From Candidatus Methylomirabilota bacterium (GTDB lineage Bacteria > Methylomirabilota > Methylomirabilia > Rokubacteriales > CSP1-6): a stretch of DNA of 34,374 nucleotides. How positions within the stretch are numbered: the first letter of the stretch is position 1; each line of letters begins with the position of its first letter. Made by a program: the position numbers and the translations under genes. Positions 1 to 6,708 of this stretch are shown one piece after another. The notes under the pieces are model-generated. The model did not search any database, was not told where the DNA came from, and was given only the letters and a program-made list of their open reading frames with translations. The stretch spans positions 1 through 34,374 of the forward strand of contig DATFYA010000118.1 of NCBI GenBank assembly GCA_035315345.1, read 5' to 3'.

Positions 1-2
1 CG

Positions 3-311
3 CGGGAGATGGGCATGATGCGGCCCTCCGCGGTGCTCATCAACACCTGCCGCGGCCCGGTGGTGGACGAGCCGGCCCTGCACACCGCGCTCACCACCGG
101 GGTCATCGCGGCGGCCGGGCTCGACGTGATGGTCGAAGAGCCCCCGATCGCCAACCACCCGCTGTTCGCGCTCGAGAACGTGACGTTCACGCCGCACACC
201 GCGGGCCCGACCTGGGACAACTGGTTCAAGGCCTTCCGCAACGCGTTCGACAACGTGCAGCGGGTGGCGCGCGGCGAGCGGCCGCTCTGGGTCATCCCGG
301 AGCTGCGCTAG
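3..311 (+). CDS. D-2-hydroxyacid dehydrogenase, C-terminal part (5' end outside window)
   Basis: Only the last ~100 codons are present; the frame is open to the left window edge, so the start lies outside. The fragment matches the end of the NAD-binding domain of the D-isomer-specific 2-hydroxyacid dehydrogenase family. The stretch VLINTCRGPVVDEPAL is the usual beta-strand and Arg-containing loop, GLDVMVEEPP carries the acidic residue, and TPHTAG carries the catalytic His. Family members reduce 2-oxoacids with NAD(P)H in the cytosol (for example phosphoglycerate, glyoxylate or hydroxypyruvate). The substrate cannot be assigned because the substrate-binding domain is missing. The next gene starts 19 bp downstream on the same strand. 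Confidence 0.88.
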   Translation, partial: REMGMMRPSAVLINTCRGPVVDEPALHTALTTGVIAAAGLDVMVEEPPIANHPLFALENVTFTPHTAGPTWDNWFKAFRNAFDNVQRVARGERPLWVIPELR

Positions 312-330
312 GCCGGGGAGTCCTGGCGGG

Positions 331-1170
331 GTGAAGCGGGCGGGCTCCCGCCGGACGGGCGCCGCGACGGGACTGTTCCTCACCGGTCTGCGTCGCGGCG
401 GCCGGCCGCGAGAGCCCGATCGCTTTCCGCTCTCGCTGCCGATCTTCCGCTCGCTCGAGCGCCTCGACTTTCGGGCCCGCGTCACCTTCCTGGTCGGCGA
501 GAACGGCTGCGGCAAGTCGACCCTGCTGGAAGGCCTGGCCGCCGGGACCGGCGCGGTGGCCGCGGGCGGACGCGATCTCGAGCGCGATCCCACCCTGGCC
601 GCGGCGCGGGTGTTCGCGGGCGCCTTCCGCCTCCAGCGCGCACGTCATCCTCGCGTGACCTTGTTCCTGCGCGCGGAGGACGTGTTCGGCTTCACCCTGC
701 GCGTCCGCGACCAGATGGACGGGCTGCGCGGCGTCGAGGACGAGCTGCGCGCCGCGCTCCCCGAAGGCTCCTGGGGTCAGCGGCTGGCGGTGGGCGCGGC
801 GGCCAAGGAGCGGGCGGCGCTGGCGCGCCGGTACGGGCCCGATCCGGACGCGCGCTCCCACGGCGAGACGTTCCTGCACCTGCTGCAGCAGCGGCTGCAG
901 CCGCGCGGCCTCTACTTCCTCGACGAGCCCGAGACGCCGCTGTCGCCCACGCGCGTGCTCGCGCTGCTCGCCATCCTGCGAGACCGCACCGCCCAGGACT
1001 GCCAGTTCGTCATCGCCACCCACTCGCCGATCCTCATGGCGCTCCCTCACGCGCAGCTGCTGCTGCTCGAGGGCGGCACCATCGCCCCGATCGCCTACGA
1101 GGACGTCGAGCACGTGCGCATCACGCGCGCGTTCCTCGACGATCCGAGCAACTTTTTGCGTCGGCTCTGA
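331..1170 (+). CDS. Small AAA/ABC-type ATPase (COG3910-like predicted ATPase)
   Basis: A 279-residue protein with a GTG start preceded by a GGGGAG stretch. It is a stand-alone P-loop ATPase. Walker A is GENGCGKST at residues 56-64, Walker B is LYFLDEPE with D198/E199, and an H-loop IATHS has H231 just downstream. It has no membrane segments and no second ATPase domain. This resembles the small soluble predicted ATPases (AAA_21/AAA_23, COG3910) whose cellular role is not established. HGETFLHLL near residue 175 is in the place of an ABC signature, although it is not a classical LSGGQ. It may be cotranscribed with the dehydrogenase upstream. An ABC transporter subunit is less likely because no permease is adjacent. 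Confidence 0.8.
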   Translation: MKRAGSRRTGAATGLFLTGLRRGGRPREPDRFPLSLPIFRSLERLDFRARVTFLVGENGCGKSTLLEGLAAGTGAVAAGGRDLERDPTLAAARVFAGAFRLQRARHPRVTLFLRAEDVFGFTLRVRDQMDGLRGVEDELRAALPEGSWGQRLAVGAAAKERAALARRYGPDPDARSHGETFLHLLQQRLQPRGLYFLDEPETPLSPTRVLALLAILRDRTAQDCQFVIATHSPILMALPHAQLLLLEGGTIAPIAYEDVEHVRITRAFLDDPSNFLRRL

Positions 1171-1178
1171 CCCGTCGT

Positions 1179-1207
1179 TTGACTTGCACCCCGACCGCCA
1201 CGACAAT
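1179..1207 (+). promoter_or_regulatory. Sigma70-type promoter for small membrane protein (leaderless layout)
   Basis: TTGACT (1179-1184), a 17-bp spacer, then GACAAT (1202-1207). The ATG at 1215 follows after 7 bases, so the expected transcription start coincides with the start codon. Confidence 0.7.
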
Positions 1208-1214
1208 AGGGCCG

Positions 1215-1409
1215 ATGAAGTGGCCCAGTTCGCGATCCGTGGCGTTCATCTGGCTGCTCGCCGCGCTCAGCCTGATCGGCTGGCTGATCGTGAACCTCGA
1301 CACCGCGGGGTGGATCATCCTCACGCTCACGGTGGGGCTGATGGCGTTCGAGCTGACGCGGCGGGGCAACGGGCAGGGGGCGCCCCCGCCGGACGGGCCC
1401 ACCGGCTAG
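1215..1409 (+). CDS. Small two-helix membrane protein, unknown function
   Basis: A 64-residue protein. I chose the ATG at 1215 because a longer reading from 1179 would begin inside the -35 box. The sequence predicts two membrane helices at roughly residues 8-27 (AFIWLLAALSLIGWLIV) and 33-47 (GWIILTLTVGLMAFEL). A short basic stretch and a Gly/Pro-rich tail follow. Length and architecture recall LapA-like or DUF1049-like small membrane proteins, but no family can be assigned. The layout suggests leaderless translation. Its 3' end faces the even smaller membrane-protein gene at 1417-1560, with 7 bp between them. Confidence 0.65.
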   Translation: MKWPSSRSVAFIWLLAALSLIGWLIVNLDTAGWIILTLTVGLMAFELTRRGNGQGAPPPDGPTG

Positions 1410-1416
1410 ACGACCG

Positions 1417-1560
1417 TCAGAAGTGCCCGCCCGGCAGCGGCTCGGCGGCGCGGCGCAGCGCCTCGCGAATCAGGGGCAGGAACAGCATCACGATGAAGAC
1501 GAGCGTCGCCAGCCAGATTCCCACCTGAACCAGACGCGCCCGTCGAGCCGGTGGCGGCAT
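1417..1560 (-). CDS. 47-residue single-helix membrane protein, unknown function
   Basis: A very small gene read directly from the - strand: ATG at 1560-1558, TGA at 1419-1417. The peptide has a basic N-terminus (MPPPARRARLVQVG), one strongly hydrophobic helix (WLATLVFIVMLFLPLI, about residues 16-31) and an amphipathic basic/acidic tail ending GGHF. The positive N-terminus suggests an N-in orientation. Its reality is supported by a near-consensus promoter, TTGACG-N17-TACGCT, placed so that transcription begins about 2 nt before the ATG. No family is recognised. It is convergent with the 64-residue membrane-protein gene and divergent from the 82-residue one. The alternative is a chance hydrophobic frame. 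Confidence 0.6.
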   Translation of the reverse strand: MPPPARRARLVQVGIWLATLVFIVMLFLPLIREALRRAAEPLPGGHF

Positions 1561-1569
1561 ATCGGCCGG

Positions 1570-1598
1570 AGCGTAGTCCCGGCGATCGCGCGCGTCAA
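1570..1598 (-). promoter_or_regulatory. Sigma70-type promoter for the 47-residue protein
   Basis: On the - strand: TTGACG (1598-1593), a 17-bp spacer, TACGCT (1575-1570), then 9 nt to the ATG at 1560. Predicted leader of about 2 nt. Confidence 0.65.
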
Positions 1599-1610
1599 GC
1601 CACCGAGGAG

Positions 1611-1639
1611 TTGCCTTCGCGTATCTCGATGGCTACACT
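1611..1639 (+). promoter_or_regulatory. Sigma70-type promoter for 82-residue membrane protein (leaderless layout)
   Basis: TTGCCT (1611-1616), a 17-bp spacer and TACACT (1634-1639), followed after 7 nt by the ATG at 1647. It lies back to back with the promoter at 1570-1598; the two -35 boxes are 12 bp apart. Confidence 0.65.
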
Positions 1640-1646
1640 ACGCGAC

Positions 1647-1895
1647 ATGGTGTGGACAGTGGGAACGACCGCCGGGTGGATGCGCGCCGGTGCGAGCCTG
1701 GCCGCCACCCTCGCGCTCGTCACCCTGCCGATCGAGTTCAGCATCCACCTCGCCGAGTATCCGGTGGTCGCGCCGCCGCGCGTGGTCACCTTCCTCATCA
1801 TCGGCTCCTGCATGCTGCTCGTCTTCTCCGGCCTCGGGCTCCGTCGTCTCGAGGCCGAGCGGGTGACGCGCGAGCAGCCCACGCTCGGCACCTAG
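1647..1895 (+). CDS. Small two-helix membrane protein, unknown function
   Basis: An 82-residue protein starting MVWTVGTTAGWMRAGAS. I preferred the ATG at 1647 to the in-frame ATG at 1629 because 1629 lies inside the promoter spacer. Two hydrophobic helices are visible, at about residues 14-34 (AGASLAATLALVTLPIEF) and 46-65 (VVTFLIIGSCMLLVFSGLGL). A charged C-terminal tail (RRLEAERVTREQ) follows. No family is recognised. The predicted mRNA is leaderless. It ends 11 bp before the bactofilin gene, so its promoter may also drive the bactofilin-TPR pair. A link to cell-envelope or cytoskeletal organisation is only positional inference. Confidence 0.62.
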   Translation: MVWTVGTTAGWMRAGASLAATLALVTLPIEFSIHLAEYPVVAPPRVVTFLIIGSCMLLVFSGLGLRRLEAERVTREQPTLGT

Positions 1896-1906
1896 AGCGG
1901 CCGGCG

Positions 1907-2347
1907 GTGGGCGCGCTGAGCCGCACCCTTCGCTACCTGGGCCTGGCCGGCGCCGATCCGGAGTCGCTGGCCGCCGATCTGGCCGCCCATCGCGACGCGC
2001 GCGGCGGGCCGGCCGCGATCGGCGAGCGCATCGCCTTCCGGGGCGAGGTATCCGGCGAGGGCGATTTCCACATCGCGGGCCGATTCGAGGGCGACATCAA
2101 CGTGACCGGGCGCGTACTGGTGGGCGAGGGCGCCGACGTGGACGCCAACATCAACGCGCGCGCGATCGTGGTGGGCGGCACCGTGCGCGGCAACCTGTCG
2201 GCCTCGACGCGCGTGGAGATCCTGCCCACCGGCGTGCTCACCGGCACGCTGCGCACCGGCAGCTTCTCGGCCGCCGACGGCGCCGCGGTCAAGGGCGAGA
2301 TCTGGATCGAGCGGCCCGGCGAGGCGGTGCCGGAGCGCCGGCCGTGA
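1907..2347 (+). CDS. Bactofilin (polymerising cytoskeletal protein)
   Basis: A 146-residue protein with a GTG start. The central part (about residues 38-135) has the short repeated glycine-rich turns of the bactofilin right-handed beta-helix: FRGEVSGEGDFHIAGRFEGD, then NVTGRVLVGEGADVDANI, VGGTVRGNL and LTGTLRTG. A ~35-residue N-terminal tail and a short Pro-containing C-terminal tail flank it, as in the family. Bactofilins assemble into nucleotide-independent filaments, often membrane-associated, that act in cell shape, stalks or peptidoglycan-enzyme placement. Its stop overlaps the start of the TPR gene (GTGA), so the two are translationally coupled. Length is normal. Confidence 0.88.
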   Translation: MGALSRTLRYLGLAGADPESLAADLAAHRDARGGPAAIGERIAFRGEVSGEGDFHIAGRFEGDINVTGRVLVGEGADVDANINARAIVVGGTVRGNLSASTRVEILPTGVLTGTLRTGSFSAADGAAVKGEIWIERPGEAVPERRP

Positions 2348-2991
2348 CCGACCTCGCCGAGGTCCTGGGCTCGCGCGGAGCGCGGCTCGGCTTCAAGATC
2401 GCCGGCGTGGTGGTCGTGGTCGCGGTGCTGGTGCTCGCGGTCTGGCTCTGGATGCGCACCGAGGACGCCCGCGGCCAGGCCGCGCTCGCCGCCTCCGCGG
2501 ACGTGGTGCAGCAGGCCGACGGGCCGCTGGCCACCGGCGACGCGCGCCAGAAAGCCGTCGCCGCGCTCCAGCAGGTGCTGGCACAGCACGGGCGCACATC
2601 GGCCGCGCCGGTGGCCGCCTATCAGCTCGGCAACCTGCAGTATCAGTCCGGCGACTACGCGGCCGCCCGCGGAGCCTACGAGCTGGCGCTGGCCAAGGGC
2701 GCCACGGGCAGCGTGCGCACGCTCGCGGCCTCCGGGGTCGGCTACACGTGGGAGGCGCAGAAGAACTACGCCAACGCGGTGACCGCCTACGAGGCGCTCG
2801 TCCGGCAGGAGAGCCCGCGACAGTTCTTCTTCGAAGAAGCCCTGATCGACCTGGCCCGGGCGCAGGCGCTGGCCGGCAAGCCCACCGACGCCGTCGCCAC
2901 CTACGAGCGCCTGCTCAAGGAGGCCCCGGACACGCGGCGGGCGGCCGACGTCCGGGCGAGGATCGCCGACCTTCAGACGAAGCGCCCGTAG
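2344..2991 (+). CDS. Membrane-anchored tetratricopeptide-repeat protein (YfgM/BamD-like layout)
   Basis: A 215-residue protein. A single membrane helix lies at about residues 18-38 (FKIAGVVVVVAVLVLAVWLW), preceded by a short N-terminal cytoplasmic tail. The rest is helical repeats. Typical TPR positions are seen in AAYQLGNLQYQSGDYAAARG (about 98-117), then a second and third repeat with NYANAVTAYEALV and DAVATYERLL. The layout (N-terminal anchor, periplasmic TPR) resembles YfgM-type and other envelope adaptor proteins. The GTG start overlaps the bactofilin stop by 4 bp. A role as the envelope partner of the bactofilin filament is plausible, but it is inferred only from the operon. Confidence 0.75.
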   Translation: MTDLAEVLGSRGARLGFKIAGVVVVVAVLVLAVWLWMRTEDARGQAALAASADVVQQADGPLATGDARQKAVAALQQVLAQHGRTSAAPVAAYQLGNLQYQSGDYAAARGAYELALAKGATGSVRTLAASGVGYTWEAQKNYANAVTAYEALVRQESPRQFFFEEALIDLARAQALAGKPTDAVATYERLLKEAPDTRRAADVRARIADLQTKRP

Positions 2992-3064
2992 CCACCATCG
3001 CTCTCGGGAGCCAGGCATCGAGTCGCCGTAGCGTGCGTCCGGTTCAAGTCCGATAAGGGACATT

Positions 3065-3424
3065 ATGTCAACTTCACCACGAAGCCCGCGACGCACCGTG
3101 CGCTATCTGGCCCTGATCTACCTGGCCCCCGGCCAGCGTGAGGGACTGCGCCGCTACGAGCGCAGTGTCCTCCCCGTCTTCAAGCGCCACGGCGGCGCGT
3201 TCGAGCGCATCTGGACCCCGGTCGGGCCCGACGCGGCGCCCGACGCCGAAGCGCCCGACGAGATCCATCTGCTGCGCTTCGATCGCGAGGACGGGCTCGA
3301 GGCCGCGCGGCGGGATCCGGAAATGCAGGCGCTGGCTGAGCTGCGCGCCCGCGTGGTACGCAAGGCGGTGCTGGTGCGCGTCGCCGACGTGCCGCTGGCG
3401 CGGTACTTCGCCGATCCCGTCTGA
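3065..3424 (+). CDS. Dimeric alpha/beta-barrel protein (DUF1330/YCII-like)
   Basis: A 119-residue protein. The central core RYLALIYLAPGQREGLRRYE, then VLPVFKRHGGAFERIW, then DEIHLLRFDREDGLEAARRD has the strand-helix-strand-strand-helix order of the small ferredoxin-like dimeric barrel families (DUF1330, YCII, EthD). No catalytic residues can be named. The start is uncertain. The ATG at 3065 is preceded by AAGGGA (3055-3060), a possible ribosome-binding site. The overlapping GATAAG (3052-3057), 7 nt from the ATG, could instead be a -10 box, but no convincing -35 is seen. It is convergent with the PaaI-like gene, 37 bp apart. Confidence 0.6.
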   Translation: MSTSPRSPRRTVRYLALIYLAPGQREGLRRYERSVLPVFKRHGGAFERIWTPVGPDAAPDAEAPDEIHLLRFDREDGLEAARRDPEMQALAELRARVVRKAVLVRVADVPLARYFADPV

Positions 3425-3461
3425 GCCGCGCGGCGGGCTGGATGCCCGGGCCGAAGGCGCG

Positions 3462-3887
3462 TCAGCGAGCGGGCTCGCGGATCCGGTGCGCCACGCAGTG
3501 CACGGTCGCGACCGTGGCCCCGTCGGCGGACACCGTGACGTCGTAGAACGCGGCCTGGCGGCCCTGCCGACGCTCGCGCGCCTCGGCGATCAGACGGGCG
3601 CCCGGCGGCGCGGCGGTCAGGAAGCTGATCGTCATCGAGAGGGCCACCCAGGTGCCGCCGCGCGAGTTACAGGCGGCGCCGAAGGCCACGTCGGCGAGCG
3701 AGAAGATCACGCCCCCGTGGGGCCGGCCGAGGTGATTCAGCATGGCGGGGCGCAGGGTGAGCGCGACGCGACACCGCCCCGGGGCGAGATCGAGGTACTC
3801 CACGCCCAGCTCCTGCGCCCACGGCGCGCGCTGGAGCGCGGCGTGGCGCTGCGTCGCTTCACCGTTGCATCGCCCCGGAGCGCCCAC
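3462..3887 (-). CDS. PaaI-family hotdog thioesterase
   Basis: A 141-residue protein with a GTG start. It carries the single hotdog fold of the PaaI/YdiI family. LNHLGRPHGGVIFSLADVAF (about residues 53-72) is the signature loop and helix, with HGG before the acidic residue of SLAD. The following strands (GGTWVALSMTISFLTAAPPG) and the AEARERRQGR strand complete the fold. These enzymes hydrolyse acyl-CoA thioesters in the cytosol; PaaI itself releases CoA from stalled ring-hydroxylated phenylacetyl-CoA. It is the last gene of a - strand run with paaK and the PaaA-like gene, which supports an aromatic acyl-CoA substrate. The exact substrate is inferred. Confidence 0.82.
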   Translation of the reverse strand: MGAPGRCNGEATQRHAALQRAPWAQELGVEYLDLAPGRCRVALTLRPAMLNHLGRPHGGVIFSLADVAFGAACNSRGGTWVALSMTISFLTAAPPGARLIAEARERRQGRQAAFYDVTVSADGATVATVHCVAHRIREPAR

Positions 3888-3892
3888 CGGCG

Positions 3893-4561
3893 CTACGGCA
3901 GGATCGTGGCGCCCACGGTGAGCGCGGTGTCCTGCGAGCTCCGCTCGGCACGGTAGGCCAGCAGCTGGCGCGTGACCGCGTGGAGGCTACCGGTGGCGCC
4001 GCCGATCTGCAGCCGCGCGCCATTCGGCACGATCACCTGGGTGGCGGCCTCCACGATCTCCACGCGGCCGTCGCCGGCGCCGGTGGCGTAGCTGATCACC
4101 GGGGTGAGCGTGAGGCGGATCTGGTTGCCGGGCAGGATCACCGGGCGCACCGCGAGCGCGGTGCCGACCCGCTGCCAGGCCACGCCCGGCGCCACGTAGC
4201 CGCGGCCGCTGGCGTAGTCGTAGTAGTACGCGACCTGCGCGGCGGGCACGTCCCGCGCCACGAGGATCGAGCCCTCCGCGCCGTCCTGGACCACCGTGAA
4301 GAGACCGGAGGACCGGCTGATCCGCGTGGTGGTCTCCTCCGCCGCGAGGCCGCCCCGGCTTCGCACGCGCGGATCACCCCCGCGCGATGACTCCACGATG
4401 ACTCCGCCCTGCCCGCCCGCGGCCTGGCGGCTCGACTGGGCGTGCTGCTGGAACTCGAGCACGACCTTCACCTGCCGCGTGCCCTGCCCGCCCGCGGGTG
4501 ACGCCGCGAGAACCAGGACCAGCAGCAGCGGCAGCCCGAGGCGCCGGCTCACGTGTCGCAC
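3893..4561 (-). CDS. Secreted protein with secretin-like C-terminal strand pattern, unknown function
   Basis: A 222-residue protein with a GTG start, 4 nt after the stop of the PaaA-like gene. It has a clear signal peptide (RRLGLPLLLVLVLAASPAGG), with cleavage probably near residues 24-27. The mature part is polar, with a Gly/Gln/Ser-rich stretch (residues 40-70). From about residue 130 a strand pattern, VGTALAVRPVILPGNQIRLT then LTPVISYATG, recalls the beta-domain of type II/III secretins, but the chain is far too short for a full secretin. No family is assigned. It sits between the PaaA-like and PaaI-like genes and so is probably cotranscribed, yet an envelope protein has no obvious place in a cytosolic CoA pathway. 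Confidence 0.65.
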   Translation of the reverse strand: MRHVSRRLGLPLLLVLVLAASPAGGQGTRQVKVVLEFQQHAQSSRQAAGGQGGVIVESSRGGDPRVRSRGGLAAEETTTRISRSSGLFTVVQDGAEGSILVARDVPAAQVAYYYDYASGRGYVAPGVAWQRVGTALAVRPVILPGNQIRLTLTPVISYATGAGDGRVEIVEAATQVIVPNGARLQIGGATGSLHAVTRQLLAYRAERSSQDTALTVGATILP

Positions 4562-4565
4562 CGGG

Positions 4566-5390
4566 CTATCCCGGGATCTGCGCCTCCTCCGGCAGCCGAT
4601 CCCACTGCGGGATCCACTCGGGCAGCGTGAGACCGACCGCGCCCGCCTTCTCGGCGACCTCGCGGGCGAAGGTCTGGCGCACCTCGTCGTTGTCGCGCAG
4701 CTTGAGCCCGTACTTGCGGTAGAGCACGTTCTTGGCCGAGCCGGGGCGCCCGAAGATGTTCATGGTGCGGATGTACCACTTGTTCAGCGTGGCCTGGGCC
4801 TCGCCGCGGGTCTTGGGGTCCTCGGCGAGCCGCTTGACCCAGAACTCGCCGTGGCGGATGTGGAATTTCTCCTCCTTGAAGATGCCTTCGATGGCGCGCA
4901 CCCACGGCCCGTAGGAGCAGGCCCGCACGTCCTCGAGCTGGTGCCCCGCTCCGCGGTCCATGCAGAAGTTGAAGAACACGAAGTCGGCCCAGGTGTCGAT
5001 CGGGTAGTAGAAGATGTTCACCCGCTTGTCGGCGGTGATGCGGGCGGTGCCGATGTCGGCGTCGTCCTCGACGCGCATGGTGAAGGCCTCGTCGTGGGCG
5101 CGCACGTGGGCCTCGACGTCCACGCCCAGGTCCGCGAGCAGCCCGTACATGACGGTGGCGTGGCGCAGCTCGTCCTTCACGATCTGGGCGACCACGTGCT
5201 TCTCCTCGACGCCCGGGGCCTTGGTGATCCACGGCACGTAGCCGTAGCCGCCGGCCAGCTCGGAGTCGGCCTGCATGGTCATGAGGTGGACCAGGTTCTG
5301 GCGGTAGTCGTCGGTCATCTCCTCGGGGGACTCGATCCGCTCCCCCGCCTGGATGCGGACCAGCAGCTGGGCTTCGTTGCGCTCGGTCAT
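4566..5390 (-). CDS. PaaA-like diiron protein (phenylacetyl-CoA epoxidase catalytic-subunit family)
   Basis: A 274-residue protein whose ATG overlaps the paaK stop (ATGA) and is preceded by a GGAGAG ribosome-binding site. It has the ferritin-like diiron helical fold of Paa_A/C proteins. Candidate iron ligands are E44 (QADSELAGG), E74 and H77 (KDELRHATVMYG), and E174 and H177 (FKEEKFHIRHGEFW). PaaA uses O2 at the diiron centre to epoxidise the ring of phenylacetyl-CoA. E. coli PaaA is somewhat longer (about 309 residues). The partners normally required, PaaB, PaaC, PaaD and the reductase PaaE, are absent from the neighbourhood. It may therefore act alone, with unlinked partners, or on another aromatic-CoA. 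Family assignment is firm; the reaction is inferred. Confidence 0.8.
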   Translation of the reverse strand: MTERNEAQLLVRIQAGERIESPEEMTDDYRQNLVHLMTMQADSELAGGYGYVPWITKAPGVEEKHVVAQIVKDELRHATVMYGLLADLGVDVEAHVRAHDEAFTMRVEDDADIGTARITADKRVNIFYYPIDTWADFVFFNFCMDRGAGHQLEDVRACSYGPWVRAIEGIFKEEKFHIRHGEFWVKRLAEDPKTRGEAQATLNKWYIRTMNIFGRPGSAKNVLYRKYGLKLRDNDEVRQTFAREVAEKAGAVGLTLPEWIPQWDRLPEEAQIPG

Positions 5391-6703
5391 GATGCTCTCC
5401 TTTCCACGACCCGCACCGCCTTGCCTTCGCTGCGCGGGATGGTCTTCGGGGCGACTACCGCGATCTCAGGATTCAGCCCGAGATGGCCACGCAGGCACGC
5501 GGCGACCCGCGCGGAGAGGGCGGTGACCTGGGCGGAGGCCGCCTCGAAGCCGCCCCACCCCTGCACCACCCGCTCCGCGGGCTCGACGTGCACGGCCAGC
5601 GTCGGGAACGCACCGCGCCGATCCACCAGCAGCTGGTAGTGCGGCGCGAGGTCCGGCACGGTGAGCAGCGCGGCCTCGAGCTGCGACGGGAACACGTTGA
5701 CGCCCTTGATGATCAGCATATCGTCGGTGCGGCCCTTGATGCGCGCCATCCGCACGGTGGTGCGCCCGCAGCGGCACGGCTCGGGGTCGAGCCGGGTGAC
5801 GTCGCCGGTGCGATAGCGGATCACCGGCAGGGCTTCCTTGGTGAGGGACGTCAGCACCAGCTCGCCCTCGCGTCCGACCGGCAGCGGGACCCCGCTGGCC
5901 GGGTCGACGATCTCGGGCAGGAAGTGATCCTCGTTGAGGTGCAGCCCGTCGCGCGCTTCGACGCATTCGCTGGCCACGCCGGGGCCGATGACCTCGCTGA
6001 GGCCGTAGAAGTCCACCGCCGGGCAGCCCCACAAGCTCTGGAGCCGAGCCCGCATCGCCTCCGTCCACGGCTCGGCCCCGAAGAGCCCGTAGCGCAGGCC
6101 GAGCGCCGCCGGATCGCCCCCCTGCTCGCGCAGGCTCTCGCCGATGTGGAGGGCGAACGACGGCGTGCAGGCCAGGCCGTGGGGCCGGAAATCCTGGAGC
6201 AGCAGGATCTGGCGCAGGGTGTTGCCCGACGAGACCGGCACCACCGTGAGGCCCATGTGCTCGGCGCCATCGTGGAAGCCGAGGCCGCCCGTGAACAGCC
6301 CGTAGCCATACGCGATCTGGATCAGCTGCCCGGGCTCGGCGCCCGCCCCGGCCAGGGAGCGGGCCATGACGTCCCGCCAGATGCGGAGGTCGTTCCGGGT
6401 GTAACCGACCACCGTGGGCTTGCCGCGTGTGCCCGAGGAGGCGTGGATGCGGATCACCTCCTCGCGGGGCACCGCGAACAGCCCGAACGGGTAGTGCTGC
6501 CGCAGGTCCTCCTTCGCCGTGAACGGCAGCGTCTCCAGCCGATCCAGATCCACCGCCTCGTCCTTCACGCCGGCGGCGGCCAGCGCGTCACGATAGAAGG
6601 GCACGCGCTCACGGGCCCATGCCACCGAGGCGCGCAGCCGGCTGCCCTGCAGCGCCCGCGTCCGGGCTCGCGACGCCGTCTCCGCCTCGCGATTCCAGAT
6701 CAC
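5387..6703 (-). CDS. paaK: Phenylacetate-CoA ligase
   Basis: 438 residues from a GTG at 6703-6701; the open frame continues further upstream, but it would overlap the preceding genes and has no family similarity. This is an ANL-superfamily acyl-CoA synthetase of the PaaK type. The P-loop-like IHASSGTRGKPTVVGYT is near residue 92, DFYGLSEVIGPG carries the aromatic/Glu acyl-AMP motif, and YRTGDVTRLDPEPCRCGRT carries the conserved Asp plus a Cys pair. IKGRTDDMLIIKGVNVFPSQ is the hinge into the C-terminal domain. It forms phenylacetyl-CoA (or a related aryl-CoA) from acid, ATP and CoA in the cytosol. Length matches the family. It lies 5 nt after the small unknown gene and overlaps the PaaA-like gene by 3 bp. 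Confidence 0.9.
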   Translation of the reverse strand: MIWNREAETASRARTRALQGSRLRASVAWARERVPFYRDALAAAGVKDEAVDLDRLETLPFTAKEDLRQHYPFGLFAVPREEVIRIHASSGTRGKPTVVGYTRNDLRIWRDVMARSLAGAGAEPGQLIQIAYGYGLFTGGLGFHDGAEHMGLTVVPVSSGNTLRQILLLQDFRPHGLACTPSFALHIGESLREQGGDPAALGLRYGLFGAEPWTEAMRARLQSLWGCPAVDFYGLSEVIGPGVASECVEARDGLHLNEDHFLPEIVDPASGVPLPVGREGELVLTSLTKEALPVIRYRTGDVTRLDPEPCRCGRTTVRMARIKGRTDDMLIIKGVNVFPSQLEAALLTVPDLAPHYQLLVDRRGAFPTLAVHVEPAERVVQGWGGFEAASAQVTALSARVAACLRGHLGLNPEIAVVAPKTIPRSEGKAVRVVERRAS

Positions 6704-6708
6704 GGCCT

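Noticed and set aside
3031-3060. GGTTCAAGTCC, which resembles a tRNA T-loop
   Set aside because: Only a 3-bp stem can form around it, and no acceptor, D or anticodon arm is present upstream, so it is not a tRNA.
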